A stretch of 64,000 nt of DNA from Christensenella sp964438705 (lineage in GTDB: Bacteria > Bacillota > Clostridia > Christensenellales > Christensenellaceae): the NCBI GenBank assembly GCA_964438705.1, contig CAYTKQ010000018.1:1-64000 (forward strand), written 5' to 3'. A program made the position numbers and the translations under genes. Positions 8,701 through 15,916 of the stretch are shown here, piece by piece (position 1 is the stretch's first letter; each line of letters starts with the position of its first letter). The notes beneath the pieces are model-generated. The model searched no databases, was not told the origin of the DNA, and worked only from the letters and a program-made list of their open reading frames with translations.

Positions 8701-9366
8701 AAAGACAATACTGCTCCATCCGCCGCCACCCATCGTGACGGAACTGTTTGCGGGATCGACCGGGCGTGCACTGTACTGATCTCAGACGATGCGGCGGACA
8801 ACCGCGAAATTTTGGAGAAGCTTTTGAGCCGGATCGGATTTTCAGTGATCAGCACCGAGGATAACGACGCGCTCGATCTGTGGAAGACACAAGGGCCGGA
8901 CGTGGTGATCACCGATCCATCCGCGAACAAAAAATCCTATGCGCTTGTTTGCGAAATCAGGGCGCAGGAAAAAAATATGCATACCCCCGTTATCGTGCTC
9001 ACTGCGAACGCGTTGGAAACTGAGAAGCGCACCGCGCTTGATGCCGGTGCGGATGCATTCCTCACCAAGCCGTTTGCCCTCGATATCCTTTTGCGGGAAA
9101 TCAAACGATTGACGGGCGTGGGGTACCTCTTTGACGCAGAGGAAACTGTTTCAGATGCGCCGCCGGAGTCGGCAGCGGCCGAAAGTCTGCCCGACGCTGT
9201 CAGGGAACAGCTTCGGGGTGCCGTGCTGCGCGGAGACTTTGATACTGCGGCGCAGATCGCCGAATCCGCCGCCGGGGAATGCCCTGTGACAGCGGCACGC
9301 ATCCAGTCATACGCAGATGATTTTGATAAGGAATCTATTTTGGATATACTCGACCGACACAAATAG
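5752..9366 (+). CDS. Membrane-bound hybrid sensor histidine kinase
   Basis: A 1204-residue sensor kinase. TM helix 1 (about 11-30), a roughly 265-residue extracellular sensor region of Cache-like layout, TM helix 2 (about 296-320), a HAMP-like linker, a first PAS (from about 415), a second PAS (from about 640) containing a Cys-rich segment (CYHLYGSDRPCETCP), HisKA with MSHEIRTP (His about 767), an HATPase_c domain with GTGLGMAISR, and a receiver with D about 1055. The last 60 residues resemble the helical tail after receivers in some hybrid kinases and lack an Hpt histidine. Start 5752 is used because the frame further upstream overlaps the preceding gene; a GGGCGGGG site precedes it. It probably phosphorylates the preceding HD-GYP regulator. 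Confidence 0.9.
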   Translation: MKSLRKKFVKNIVIIFLIVLIVMFFVVMLQMQSFFSNTVLELDAMENQFLAEDVNTSIQKYQGATESLAQNANLADMLAVCVTPDAFNKDHNFDLVSESMSRAQATLQSSPSPLWAYSVAHQYLIRTGERAQTVPMNVTELARIAALQENMLASLTVEYITENGESILNIVTPVMRNGELCGLVGTSLDVPALLRSVGEKAGLNNMVTDCTLIVPYYKANFEAGGYHEFSMRNGELVRTDLPADFLSAYPDGLRAGTDEALNQNGMKYLSEIGGRGWYLSSFVPHSTVVSAFFSGFFSFGMLIYALIAFAVLAIVWYISYKLTQPIHDLGALVANLRSGDDYARLKGNNEITQAADSLIEFARDNTSLLREIGVLAQKIERGALFNRFEDAQDESARHEIKRSLNQMLDSITQILDTLPVGIAIVDEDHTLIYLNRAIRQLLGVRAEDVRDGFRVEDLERVNERGRNIIVREIDRCKQKNCGGDASIYVMERHISFATAAFEYTQCDNKKAAFLQVYLDQTELIEKIQEQEQIFAYFEHLSLVKKEALDRLSKGDFAHASIEIGARPSVPYLQAIYDNQLETKQAFSDTVRNIESIITKLDEATKAFAGGNLHTVIDANHAMGKYAELVKTANNAFDVILNYFQTIPVPIRIIGADYQVKFFNQAAYASGFRPGADVRCYHLYGSDRPCETCPRLTEIKDVSIREYSFEENGKWHYWKSYRNPLLDEDGEIANMLEIRIDETEVVELKKAADSANMAKSTFIANMSHEIRTPMNAILGYSQLLELSKTLNGSEMDYVKTIRRSGAHLLGLINDILEMSKIEAGKITMVEQPFDLHALLQDVHSMFLPQMDAKGLSFRIQMADDAVNVLGDVGKTRQILFNVISNAVKFTDTGSITLSAVLEKTDDRIVATIDVRDTGAGIARPEWERVFAAFEQAEAGNQSGVGTGLGMAISRNFARLMGGDLSILESEPGVGTTFRICLHFDKDNTAPSAATHRDGTVCGIDRACTVLISDDAADNREILEKLLSRIGFSVISTEDNDALDLWKTQGPDVVITDPSANKKSYALVCEIRAQEKNMHTPVIVLTANALETEKRTALDAGADAFLTKPFALDILLREIKRLTGVGYLFDAEETVSDAPPESAAAESLPDAVREQLRGAVLRGDFDTAAQIAESAAGECPVTAARIQSYADDFDKESILDILDRHK

Positions 9367-9401
9367 GAAAACCGGCTTCGCCGAAATGAAAGGACAAATC
9401 C

Positions 9402-9917
9402 ATGGATATCAAAGATACCGCTTCGGAACAGAACGTCAAAAAGGCTTTTATGCTCGAATCTCAGGCCAGAAATAAATATACTTACTTTGCCGCGCAGGCA
9501 AAAAACGAGGGCCACGAGAGGATCGCCGCGCTTTTTGAGGAAATGGCGGGCAACGAACGGGAGCACGCCAAGGTTTGGTATAAAATGCTCAACAACGGGA
9601 TCCCCGGAAGCCTCAAAAACCTCGAGGACGCGGCAAACAGCGAGCATGCGGAGTGGAAGTCCATGTATCCGGGGTTTGCGAAAACCGCGCGGGAGGAGGG
9701 CTTCGAGCTTCTGGCCATCATGTTTGAAAACATTGCGGCCATTGAAAAAAATCACGAGGCCCTTTTTGCCGAAATGCTTGAAGAATATAAGAGCGGAAAG
9801 ATACAGTCGCCCGCCGCTTCGGGCGTCTATGTGTGCACAAACTGCGGTGCAATCGCGCCGCAAAAACCGGACGTTTGCCATGTGTGCTGGGAAAAGGACA
9901 CGTTTGTCGCAAAATAA
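9402..9917 (+). CDS. Rubrerythrin
   Basis: Non-heme di-iron peroxidase that reduces H2O2 in anaerobes. The 171-residue protein has a four-helix ferritin-like domain with the metal-binding glutamates and EREH and EKNH motifs, followed by a C-terminal rubredoxin-like domain with CTNC and CHVC pairs for one iron. An AAAGGA site precedes ATG 9402. It lies 35 bp after the hybrid kinase and before a terminator, next to other redox-stress genes. Both metal sites look complete. Confidence 0.95.
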   Translation: MDIKDTASEQNVKKAFMLESQARNKYTYFAAQAKNEGHERIAALFEEMAGNEREHAKVWYKMLNNGIPGSLKNLEDAANSEHAEWKSMYPGFAKTAREEGFELLAIMFENIAAIEKNHEALFAEMLEEYKSGKIQSPAASGVYVCTNCGAIAPQKPDVCHVCWEKDTFVAK

Positions 9918-9942
9918 CGATTGCTTTTGGGATGTGATTTGA

Positions 9943-9968
9943 GGGCCGCAAATTCTGCGGCTCTTTTA
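9943..9968 (+). terminator. Rho-independent terminator after rubrerythrin
   Basis: GGGCCGCA pairs with TGCGGCTC around AATTC and is followed by TCTTTTATTT. It sits directly between rubrerythrin and the convergent Crp-family gene. Confidence 0.7.
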
Positions 9969-9969
9969 T

Positions 9970-10650
9970 TTATGACTCCAACCCGTGAAAATCGAGTATC
10001 TTGAAGCTGTTTTTCCAGTAGTCGAGCACGCCCTCGTCCCTGAGCCGCGAAAGCTCGCGCGACATGGCACTGCGGTCCACGCTCAGATAATCGGCAAGCG
10101 CGCTGCGATTGAGCTCGATCAGAAACGGGTTCGTTTTTTGCCGCATGTATTGGGACAGCAGGTATGCGCCGAGCTTTTCGCGCGTGGTGCGTCGGGAAAG
10201 AAAATCCGTCTTTTGATTGAGCATTACATTCTTGCGCGCAAGCAAACGCACCAGCCGCTTGATGAGTACACTGTGGAAGACGCACGCGTTCTGGCAGGAG
10301 GTGAGCAATTTTTCCACATTCAAAAACAATACCTCGCTGTCCTGCTCCGCCTCGACGGCGACGGGAATTTCTTTTACCCCCGCGCACACGAACGCTTCGC
10401 CAAATATCTCACCCGGGCCGATCGCGGCGATGATGCTCCGCTTGCCGAAATAGTCTTCGCGGATCACATGCACCTGCCCTCTCGCCACGATGCCAAAGCT
10501 TTCCACGTGATCGCCCGCGTTCCACACCATATCATTTTTCGGAAAGTGCCTCACTGCGTATCCGAGGCACGAGAGCATCGAGGTGACCTCAGCATTTTTT
10601 ATGCCTTCAAACAACTCGTTTTCGAGAATGGTTTCCGAAATTTTTGTCAT
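9970..10650 (-). CDS. Crp/Fnr-family transcriptional regulator (HcpR-like by context)
   Basis: A 226-residue activator/repressor: cyclic-nucleotide-binding-like beta-roll (about 20-120), dimerisation helix, and a winged helix-turn-helix with LADYLSVDRSAMSRELSRLRDEGVL (about 180-205). No FNR-type N-terminal cysteine cluster is visible, so it is not an obvious Fe-S oxygen sensor. It is divergent from hcp, the context of HcpR regulators that respond to nitrosative stress; assigning it that role is inference. A palindrome lies 13 bp upstream of its start, between its predicted transcription start and its Shine-Dalgarno, suggesting autorepression. Strong AAGGAGG site before ATG 10650. Confidence 0.88.
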   Translation of the reverse strand: MTKISETILENELFEGIKNAEVTSMLSCLGYAVRHFPKNDMVWNAGDHVESFGIVARGQVHVIREDYFGKRSIIAAIGPGEIFGEAFVCAGVKEIPVAVEAEQDSEVLFLNVEKLLTSCQNACVFHSVLIKRLVRLLARKNVMLNQKTDFLSRRTTREKLGAYLLSQYMRQKTNPFLIELNRSALADYLSVDRSAMSRELSRLRDEGVLDYWKNSFKILDFHGLES

Positions 10651-10663
10651 GCGCCCTCCTTTT

Positions 10664-10677
10664 GTTGCAAATGCAAC
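10664..10677. promoter_or_regulatory. Candidate operator shared by the Crp-family gene and hcp
   Basis: Perfect inverted repeat GTTGCA-AA-TGCAAC. The same palindrome occurs at 14308-14321 before the ferredoxin-like gene. Relative to hcp it is centred about 29 bp before a -10-like TACTCT (10700-10705), i.e. near -41, the classical position for Crp/Fnr activation. Confidence 0.75.
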
Positions 10678-10692
10678 ATACTGTTTTTCTTC

Positions 10693-10721
10693 ATTGTACT
10701 ACTCTTATGTTCAGAAAGCAA
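10693..10721 (-). promoter_or_regulatory. Promoter of the Crp-family regulator
   Basis: Minus-strand TTGCTT (10716-10721), 17-bp spacer, TACAAT (10693-10698). Transcription would start near 10686, placing the palindrome at about +9 to +22, a roadblock position. Confidence 0.7.
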
Positions 10722-10762
10722 TTTATGGTTTATCAATGGAGTCAATCAAGGAGGGTTAAAAA

Positions 10763-12313
10763 ATGGAAATGTTTTGTTTTCAATGCGAACAGACCGCAAA
10801 CGGCACGGGCTGCACCAAGGGGGGCGTTTGCGGCAAAAAGCCGGATACCGCACTTTTACAGGATCAACTGACCGAAAAGCTGGTGGAGCTTGCGTGTGCG
10901 GCGAACGGAAAAGCACCGGACGCGGAAACGGATGCGTTTATGACGGACGGGCTGTTTACCACCGTCACGAACGTCAACTTCAACAACGCGGACATCGAGG
11001 CGCTGTGCGCCAAAGGCGACGAGCTCATTCAAAAATACGGCAGCGAATGCTCGTTTTCCGCAGAGCGCATCTGGACGGGCGACGAGGATACACGCAGCCT
11101 GCAATCCCTGCTGCTGCTCGGCCTGCGCGGCATGGCCGCCTACGCTCATCACGCGCGCGTGCTGGGCAAGATCGATCCGGAGGTGAACGCATTTTTCTAT
11201 CGCGCCCTCGCCTCTTTGGCCCATGAGATCACAACGGACGAGCGGCTCGCCCTCGTGATGGAATGCGGACAGGTAAACTTAAAATGCATGGCGCTATTAA
11301 ACGACGCAAACGTAGGAACGTACGGCAAACCCGCGCCTACGCAGGTCTCCACAGATATCGAGGCCGGCCCCTTCATCATCGTGACCGGGCACGATCTTCA
11401 CGATTTGAAGCTGCTGCTCGAGCAAACGGAGGGCAAGGGCGTCAGCATTTACACGCACGGCGAGATGCTGCCCGCCCACGCGTATCCAGAGCTCAAAAAG
11501 CATACACACCTGAAGGGCAACTTCGGCACGGCGTGGCAAAACCAGAAGAAGGAATTCGACAACGTTCCCGCGCCTATCCTGTTTACCACCAACTGCCTAA
11601 TGCCGCCGCAGCCGTCGTACACGGATCGCGTGTTCACAACCTCCGTGGTCGGATTTCCGGGGCTCACGCACATCGGCGCGGAAAAGGACTTTACGCCCGT
11701 GATCGAAAAAGCGCTCGCGCTGAGCGGTTATCCCGCGAAGCATGAAATGAGCGGGATCAACGGCGGGCATGTCCTCACCACCGGCTTTGGCGTGGATACC
11801 GTGCTCTCCGTGGCGGACAAGGTGATCGACGCGGTGAAGGACGGACAGATCAAGCATTTCTTCCTCGTCGGCGGGTGTGACGGCGCAAAGCCGGGCCGCA
11901 ACTATTATACCGATTTTGTGAAGCAGACGCCGGAGGATTCCGTGATTTTGACCCTTGCGTGCGGAAAATTCCGCTTCAACGACCTCGACCTCGGAACGGT
12001 CGCGGGCCTGCCGCGCATCATGGATATGGGCCAGTGCAACGACGCATACTCCGCGATCCGCGTGGCGGTCGCACTTTCCGAAGCGTTTGGCTGCGATGTG
12101 AACGACCTGCCTTTGACGCTCGTGCTCTCGTGGTATGAGCAGAAGGCAGTGTGCATCCTGCTCACTCTGCTTTCGCTGGGCATCAAAAACATTTATCTGG
12201 GGCCAACCCTCCCCGCGTTCGTCTCCCCGAACGTGCTCAATATCCTGGTGGAAAAATTTGCTGTCAGTCCCGTTTCCACTCCGGAGGAGGATCTGAAAAA
12301 AATCCTCGGATAA
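10763..12313 (+). CDS. hcp: Hydroxylamine reductase / hybrid-cluster protein
   Basis: Cytoplasmic hybrid-cluster protein, shown in other bacteria to reduce hydroxylamine and NO. The 516-residue product has the class I N-terminal cluster motif C5-X2-C8-X8-C17-X5-C23. The hybrid-cluster ligands are recognisable: GHDLHD, THGEMLPAH, TTNC, GCDGAKPGR, LACGKF, QCNDAY and WYEQKAV. The start has an AAGGAGG site. It is divergent from the Crp-family regulator with a palindromic operator between them, and followed by a terminator, so it is a single-gene unit. Slightly shorter than the usual 540-550 residues, but no ligand is lost. Confidence 0.97.
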   Translation: MEMFCFQCEQTANGTGCTKGGVCGKKPDTALLQDQLTEKLVELACAANGKAPDAETDAFMTDGLFTTVTNVNFNNADIEALCAKGDELIQKYGSECSFSAERIWTGDEDTRSLQSLLLLGLRGMAAYAHHARVLGKIDPEVNAFFYRALASLAHEITTDERLALVMECGQVNLKCMALLNDANVGTYGKPAPTQVSTDIEAGPFIIVTGHDLHDLKLLLEQTEGKGVSIYTHGEMLPAHAYPELKKHTHLKGNFGTAWQNQKKEFDNVPAPILFTTNCLMPPQPSYTDRVFTTSVVGFPGLTHIGAEKDFTPVIEKALALSGYPAKHEMSGINGGHVLTTGFGVDTVLSVADKVIDAVKDGQIKHFFLVGGCDGAKPGRNYYTDFVKQTPEDSVILTLACGKFRFNDLDLGTVAGLPRIMDMGQCNDAYSAIRVAVALSEAFGCDVNDLPLTLVLSWYEQKAVCILLTLLSLGIKNIYLGPTLPAFVSPNVLNILVEKFAVSPVSTPEEDLKKILG

Positions 12314-12323
12314 CGCCCACACA

Positions 12324-12351
12324 AAAACGCCCGCACCGCAGGCGTTTTTGT
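12324..12351 (+). terminator. Terminator after hcp
   Basis: AAAACGCC pairs with GGCGTTTT around CGCACCGCA, followed by T-rich sequence; about 11 bp after the hcp stop. Confidence 0.85.
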
Positions 12352-12371
12352 GTTATACTGAAAGAAAATTG

Positions 12372-12792
12372 ATGTGATTTTTTCCAGCCAAGCCTCGTTG
12401 CAAGCGCCGACTGCCAAGATATGGCGGTTCTTTTCCCAAAGGGAAACAGAACTTCCTATGACCGACGCACCACCGACCCTAATATGCCGGGGTGCGTAGC
12501 CTGTTGCAAGATGCCGACGGACGGGGCCTTGTGCAGGGCGCTAGTCCTTGTACTTCTCGCTAACGCGCCCGGAACACGGAGCGGCGGCTCTGAAGCTCCG
12601 GCTTTTCTTTTGCAAGGACAACGACGCGCCTCCGGGAGGTCGACGCTTGCAACTAGGCTTTTGCTTGGGTGTTTGCGCCCCGCGCGCATTTACACCGCGC
12701 AGCATCGGTTGGGTTAGCGGGATGAAAATTCCCGACTGGCGCGGGCATCTGTTTTTAGAGTACCTCGTCAATCGGCCCGGTCAAAATCACAC
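12372..12792. repeat. Mosaic intergenic repeat, copy 1
   Basis: This 421-bp stretch fills the gap between hcp and the Nim-like gene. Its ends are inverted: ATGTGATTTT at 12372 and AAAATCACAC ending at 12792. A 21-nt block at 12390-12410 returns inverted at 12640-12660. A hairpin, GTTCTTTTCCC/GGGAAACAGAAC, lies at 12427-12451. The block 12471-12535 occurs in reverse at 17721-17780. Short open frames inside have no start signals and are not reported as genes. No transposase is present. Confidence 0.7.
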
Positions 12793-12822
12793 GAAAAAAC
12801 AGCCATGATACGGAGGCGGAAG

Positions 12823-13290
12823 ATGAGAAGAAAAGAACGTCAGGCGACGCAAGAGCAGGCCGTTTTATGGCTTAAGGAGTGTGAATTTGCGGTGCTGTGC
12901 ATGAGCGATGCGGATGGCAGGCCTTATGGCGTGCCAATCTCCCCCGTGCTTGCGGACAATGCGGTGTATTTTCACTGCGCGCCCGAAGGGAAAAAGCTCG
13001 ACTGCATCGCACACCAACCGAAGGTGTGTCTCGTGTGCGCGGACGGCGTGGTTCCCATCCCCGAACAGTATTCCACCGCATTCCACAGCGCAATCGCTTT
13101 TGGAACAGCATCCCTTGTGGAGGATGAAGCGGAAAAAATCGAGGCCCTGCGCCTGATCTGCGAAAAATACGCCGCGTCCAATATGGAAGGCTTTGAAAAA
13201 GCGATCTCGCAGTCTTTGCATCGCACGTGGATCGTGAAGATCGACCTGTTGCAGATCACCGGAAAACAGAAAAAGCTGCCGGGTGAATAG
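12823..13290 (+). CDS. Pyridoxamine 5'-phosphate oxidase-related flavoprotein (NimA-like)
   Basis: A 155-residue split-barrel FMN-binding protein of the family that includes nitroimidazole-resistance proteins and anaerobe heme/flavin-binding proteins. Typical elements are the N-terminal region with ECEFAVLCMSDADGRPYGVPIS, YFHCAPEGKKLDCIAHQPKVCLV, and the middle SAIAFGTASLVED. I use ATG 12823, with GGAGG 6 bp upstream, rather than the in-frame ATG at 12805. It follows the repeat element and sits among redox-stress genes. The physiological substrate is not predictable; resistance to nitroimidazoles should not be assumed. Confidence 0.85.
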   Translation: MRRKERQATQEQAVLWLKECEFAVLCMSDADGRPYGVPISPVLADNAVYFHCAPEGKKLDCIAHQPKVCLVCADGVVPIPEQYSTAFHSAIAFGTASLVEDEAEKIEALRLICEKYAASNMEGFEKAISQSLHRTWIVKIDLLQITGKQKKLPGE

Positions 13291-13400
13291 CGCTTCCGTG
13301 ACCCGCGCCGGCCGGTCTTTTGATTCATGATTTTTTTTACCTGATTGTGTTTATAGTGAACCATCCGCAGTCCAAGTCCAAATGAAAGGAGCCGAAACGC

Positions 13401-14303
13401 ATGGAGACCCGTGCAAAAAAAATCAGAGGCTATATCCTCGACGGTTTGCTTTTCTTTTTGGGCAGCATGTTGTATGCCGCCTCCGTCAATATTTTTACCG
13501 CACCCAACAACATCGCCCCCGGCGGATTGACGGGCATCGCCACTATGCTCAACTACCTGTTCTCACTGCCCATTGGTACGATGATTCTGGTGATGAACGT
13601 CCCGCTTTTCATTCTTGGCTTCATTTTTTTTGGATGGAAATTTATGATCAAAACTATCGTGGCGACAACGCTTTCATCGGTGGTGATCGACGCGATGACC
13701 GGTCTTTTTCCGGCGTATACGGGAGAACCGCTCATCACGGTGGTGTTCGGCGGACTGCTCGCGGGTGTCGGCCTTGCACTTATTTTAATGCGCGGCGGCA
13801 CGTCGGGCGGCACCGAACTTGCGGCGAATCTCGTCGCCATCAAGTTTCCGCATATCTCGATCGGCAAACTCATCATGGTTTTAGACGTGATCGTGGTGCT
13901 GATTTCCGCGGCCGTGTACGGTGAATTTGAAAGTCCGCTTTATGCGCTCATCGTCATCTTCATCACTTCGTGGGTGATTGACGCCATCCTCTATGGCACG
14001 AGCATCGGCGCGGGCAAAATGATGTTCATTGTCTCGCCTAAAAATGAGGAGATCGCTGCGGCGATCCTTACGAAAATGCAGCGCGGCGTAACGGGCCTGA
14101 AATCGCGCGGGGCCTACAGCGGAATGGAGGGCGAGGTCCTTTTGTGCGCGGTGCGGCGCTCGGAGGTGTATCACATCTACCACATCGTCCATGGAATCGA
14201 CCCGACCGCGTTTATCATCGTGGGAGATGCGGGCGAGATCAGCGGGGAGGGTTTCCGCGCCATTGCGACAAAAACAACCGCGAAAAAGATCATCAAAAAA
14301 TAG
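13401..14303 (+). CDS. YitT family membrane protein
   Basis: A 300-residue protein with five or six predicted helices in residues 10-200 (YitT membrane domain, with NIAPGGLTGIA and LILMRGGTSGGTELAANL) and a C-terminal DUF2179 domain (about 220-290, with YSGMEGEVLLCAVRRSEV). Function is unknown in most bacteria; some homologues have been linked to transport. An AAGGAG site precedes ATG 13401. Complete. It ends only 4 bp before the palindromic operator of the next gene. Confidence 0.9.
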   Translation: METRAKKIRGYILDGLLFFLGSMLYAASVNIFTAPNNIAPGGLTGIATMLNYLFSLPIGTMILVMNVPLFILGFIFFGWKFMIKTIVATTLSSVVIDAMTGLFPAYTGEPLITVVFGGLLAGVGLALILMRGGTSGGTELAANLVAIKFPHISIGKLIMVLDVIVVLISAAVYGEFESPLYALIVIFITSWVIDAILYGTSIGAGKMMFIVSPKNEEIAAAILTKMQRGVTGLKSRGAYSGMEGEVLLCAVRRSEVYHIYHIVHGIDPTAFIIVGDAGEISGEGFRAIATKTTAKKIIKK

Positions 14304-14307
14304 TTTT

Positions 14308-14321
14308 GTTGCATTTGCAAC
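14308..14321. promoter_or_regulatory. Second copy of the Crp-type palindrome
   Basis: GTTGCATTTGCAAC, the reverse complement of the site at 10664-10677. It is centred about 28 bp before a TATGAT -10 (14343-14348), i.e. near -40, with no good -35, as expected for an activator-dependent promoter. Confidence 0.75.
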
Positions 14322-14379
14322 ATCTGTTTTCGGCAGATATGGTATGATAAAAGCATAAAAAGCAGTGAGGTATCTATCT

Positions 14380-15081
14380 ATGAAACGAAAAATCATTACC
14401 ATAAACGAAGAAAAATGCAATGGATGCGGACTGTGTGCACAGGCATGCCATGAAGGCGCAATCGGCATGGTGAATGGAAAGGCGAAGCTGCTGCGCGACG
14501 ATTATTGCGATGGTCTCGGCGACTGCCTGCCCGTATGCCCCACAGACGCCATCGCTTTTGAAGAACGAGAAGCCGCTGCCTATGATGCGGAGGCGGTAAA
14601 AAAGAATATGGAAGCAAAGGCGGAGCCGCTGCCCTGCGGATGCCCTGGAACGCACTCAAAGACCATCGAGCACCGGCATCACGCGCCCCAACCGCACCCC
14701 CCTGTGTGCGAGATAGAGTCCCGGCTCTCGCAATGGCCGGTACAACTGAAGCTCGTGCCTGTAAACGCGCCCTATTTCAACGGTGCGCATCTGCTGATCG
14801 CCGCAGACTGCACGGCATTTGCGCATGGAAATTTTCACAACGATTTCATCCGTGGAAAGGTGACGCTCATCGGCTGTCCTAAACTTGACGAGGGAGACTA
14901 CGCCGAGAAGCTCACAGAGATTTTGAAGAACAACGACATCAAAAGCGTGCATGTGGCGCGCATGTCTGTACCTTGCTGCGGCGGTATCGCCCATGCGGCG
15001 ATGGAGGCACTTAAAAACTGTGGCAAGATGATCCCGTGGAGTGTCACCGTGATCGACACCGACGGCACGATCATTGATTGA
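14380..15081 (+). CDS. 4Fe-4S ferredoxin-domain protein co-regulated with hcp
   Basis: A 233-residue cytoplasmic Fe-S protein. N-terminal bacterial ferredoxin fold: CNGCGLCAQACHEGAI (CX2CX2CX3C) and a second motif CDGLGDCLPVCPTDAI that keeps three cysteines. A Cys/His-rich linker follows (PCGCPG, HRHHAPQPHPP), then a C-terminal alpha/beta domain with CTAFAHGNFH, GCPKLD and VPCCGG. It is a recognised clostridial architecture without an assigned reaction. ATG 14380 is chosen with GTGAGG upstream. The palindrome at its promoter matches that at hcp, so I infer it supplies electrons to, or acts with, Hcp. Confidence 0.85.
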   Translation: MKRKIITINEEKCNGCGLCAQACHEGAIGMVNGKAKLLRDDYCDGLGDCLPVCPTDAIAFEEREAAAYDAEAVKKNMEAKAEPLPCGCPGTHSKTIEHRHHAPQPHPPVCEIESRLSQWPVQLKLVPVNAPYFNGAHLLIAADCTAFAHGNFHNDFIRGKVTLIGCPKLDEGDYAEKLTEILKNNDIKSVHVARMSVPCCGGIAHAAMEALKNCGKMIPWSVTVIDTDGTIID

Positions 15082-15141
15082 CGGCATTCCTCCCTGTGTG
15101 GCACAATGCGTTCATAGCGATACTTTACGCAAAATAACCGT

Positions 15142-15169
15142 TTGGGCTCATGAAAAAATGGTATAGTAT
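15142..15169 (+). promoter_or_regulatory. Possible promoter of DUF308 gene
   Basis: TTGGGC (15142-15147), 16 bp, TAGTAT (15164-15169). Moderate match; position relative to the start at 15221 is reasonable. Confidence 0.45.
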
Positions 15170-15220
15170 TGATGTATGGCGTTTATGCGCCGCACTTATT
15201 CAAAGGGAGGAATTATCATT

Positions 15221-15859
15221 ATGTCTGACGAAACAATGAACAACAACCAAAGCTCGAACGAAGAGCCGCCAAAGTCCAGAATGAACTTGAACGACGCGGC
15301 GCGCAAGATGACGGGCGGCCATAAAACGGCGGGCATCATCATTGCGGTGTGCATGATCGTGATCGGCATGCTGATTTTTGCAGCCCCGCTGATCGTAGGG
15401 CTGGGGATCGGGTATCTCGTGACCATCGGTTTCATCGTATATGGCATTTTCCAGATCATCGCGTATGTGAGGACGCATGCCGATTACAGGAATGGCTGGA
15501 CGATTGCCAACGGCATCATCTTTACGCTGCTCGGCACCCTGATTCTGGTGCAGGCCCTTGGAACGCCTCTCGGAAACCTCAACATGCTGTCCACCTTCTC
15601 GTTTATCATCGGTTTTTTTGCGCTGTTTGGCGGCATCACGCAGCTCTCCTCGTATGGCGCGTTCAAAAAAGCGGGCGAACCCGGCGCTGGCTGGATTCTC
15701 GCAAGCGGCATCATCAATTTGATCCTCGGCATCCTTATCATCTGCGCACCCATCGCCGGATGGTTCACGATCGAATGGATCTTCGCGATCTACCTCATCG
15801 TCGGCGGCATCGCGTTGTTTGCGGAAGCGTGCTCGGGCAAGCTGGCCCACAAAAAATAA
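15221..15859 (+). CDS. DUF308 (HdeD-like) membrane protein
   Basis: A 212-residue integral membrane protein: a 40-residue polar N-terminus (Asn/Ser-rich), then six hydrophobic segments in three similar hairpin pairs (GIIIAVCMIVIGMLIFAAPLIVG, and so on), matching the DUF308/HdeD layout. In Enterobacteria HdeD is an acid-resistance protein; here function is unknown. ATG 15221 has GGGAGG 10 bp upstream. A second family member lies at 18894-19439. Ends before a bidirectional terminator. Confidence 0.8.
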   Translation: MSDETMNNNQSSNEEPPKSRMNLNDAARKMTGGHKTAGIIIAVCMIVIGMLIFAAPLIVGLGIGYLVTIGFIVYGIFQIIAYVRTHADYRNGWTIANGIIFTLLGTLILVQALGTPLGNLNMLSTFSFIIGFFALFGGITQLSSYGAFKKAGEPGAGWILASGIINLILGILIICAPIAGWFTIEWIFAIYLIVGGIALFAEACSGKLAHKK

Positions 15860-15869
15860 CGGACAATAT

Positions 15870-15909
15870 AAAAAACGTCTATGCAGTGATGACTGCAAAG
15901 ACGTTTTTT
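15870..15909. terminator. Bidirectional terminator
   Basis: AAAAAACGTCT pairs with AGACGTTTTTT around the loop; A and T tracts on both sides serve the DUF308 gene and the convergent nitroreductase gene. Confidence 0.85.
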
Positions 15910-15916
15910 GTTTTGC

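Noticed and set aside
9970..10650. FNR-type oxygen sensor assignment
   Set aside because: The N-terminal four-cysteine cluster needed for an Fe-S sensor is absent.
12421..12808. Short frames inside repeat copy 1
   Set aside because: No Shine-Dalgarno, odd composition, and they overlap structured repeat blocks; not supported as genes.
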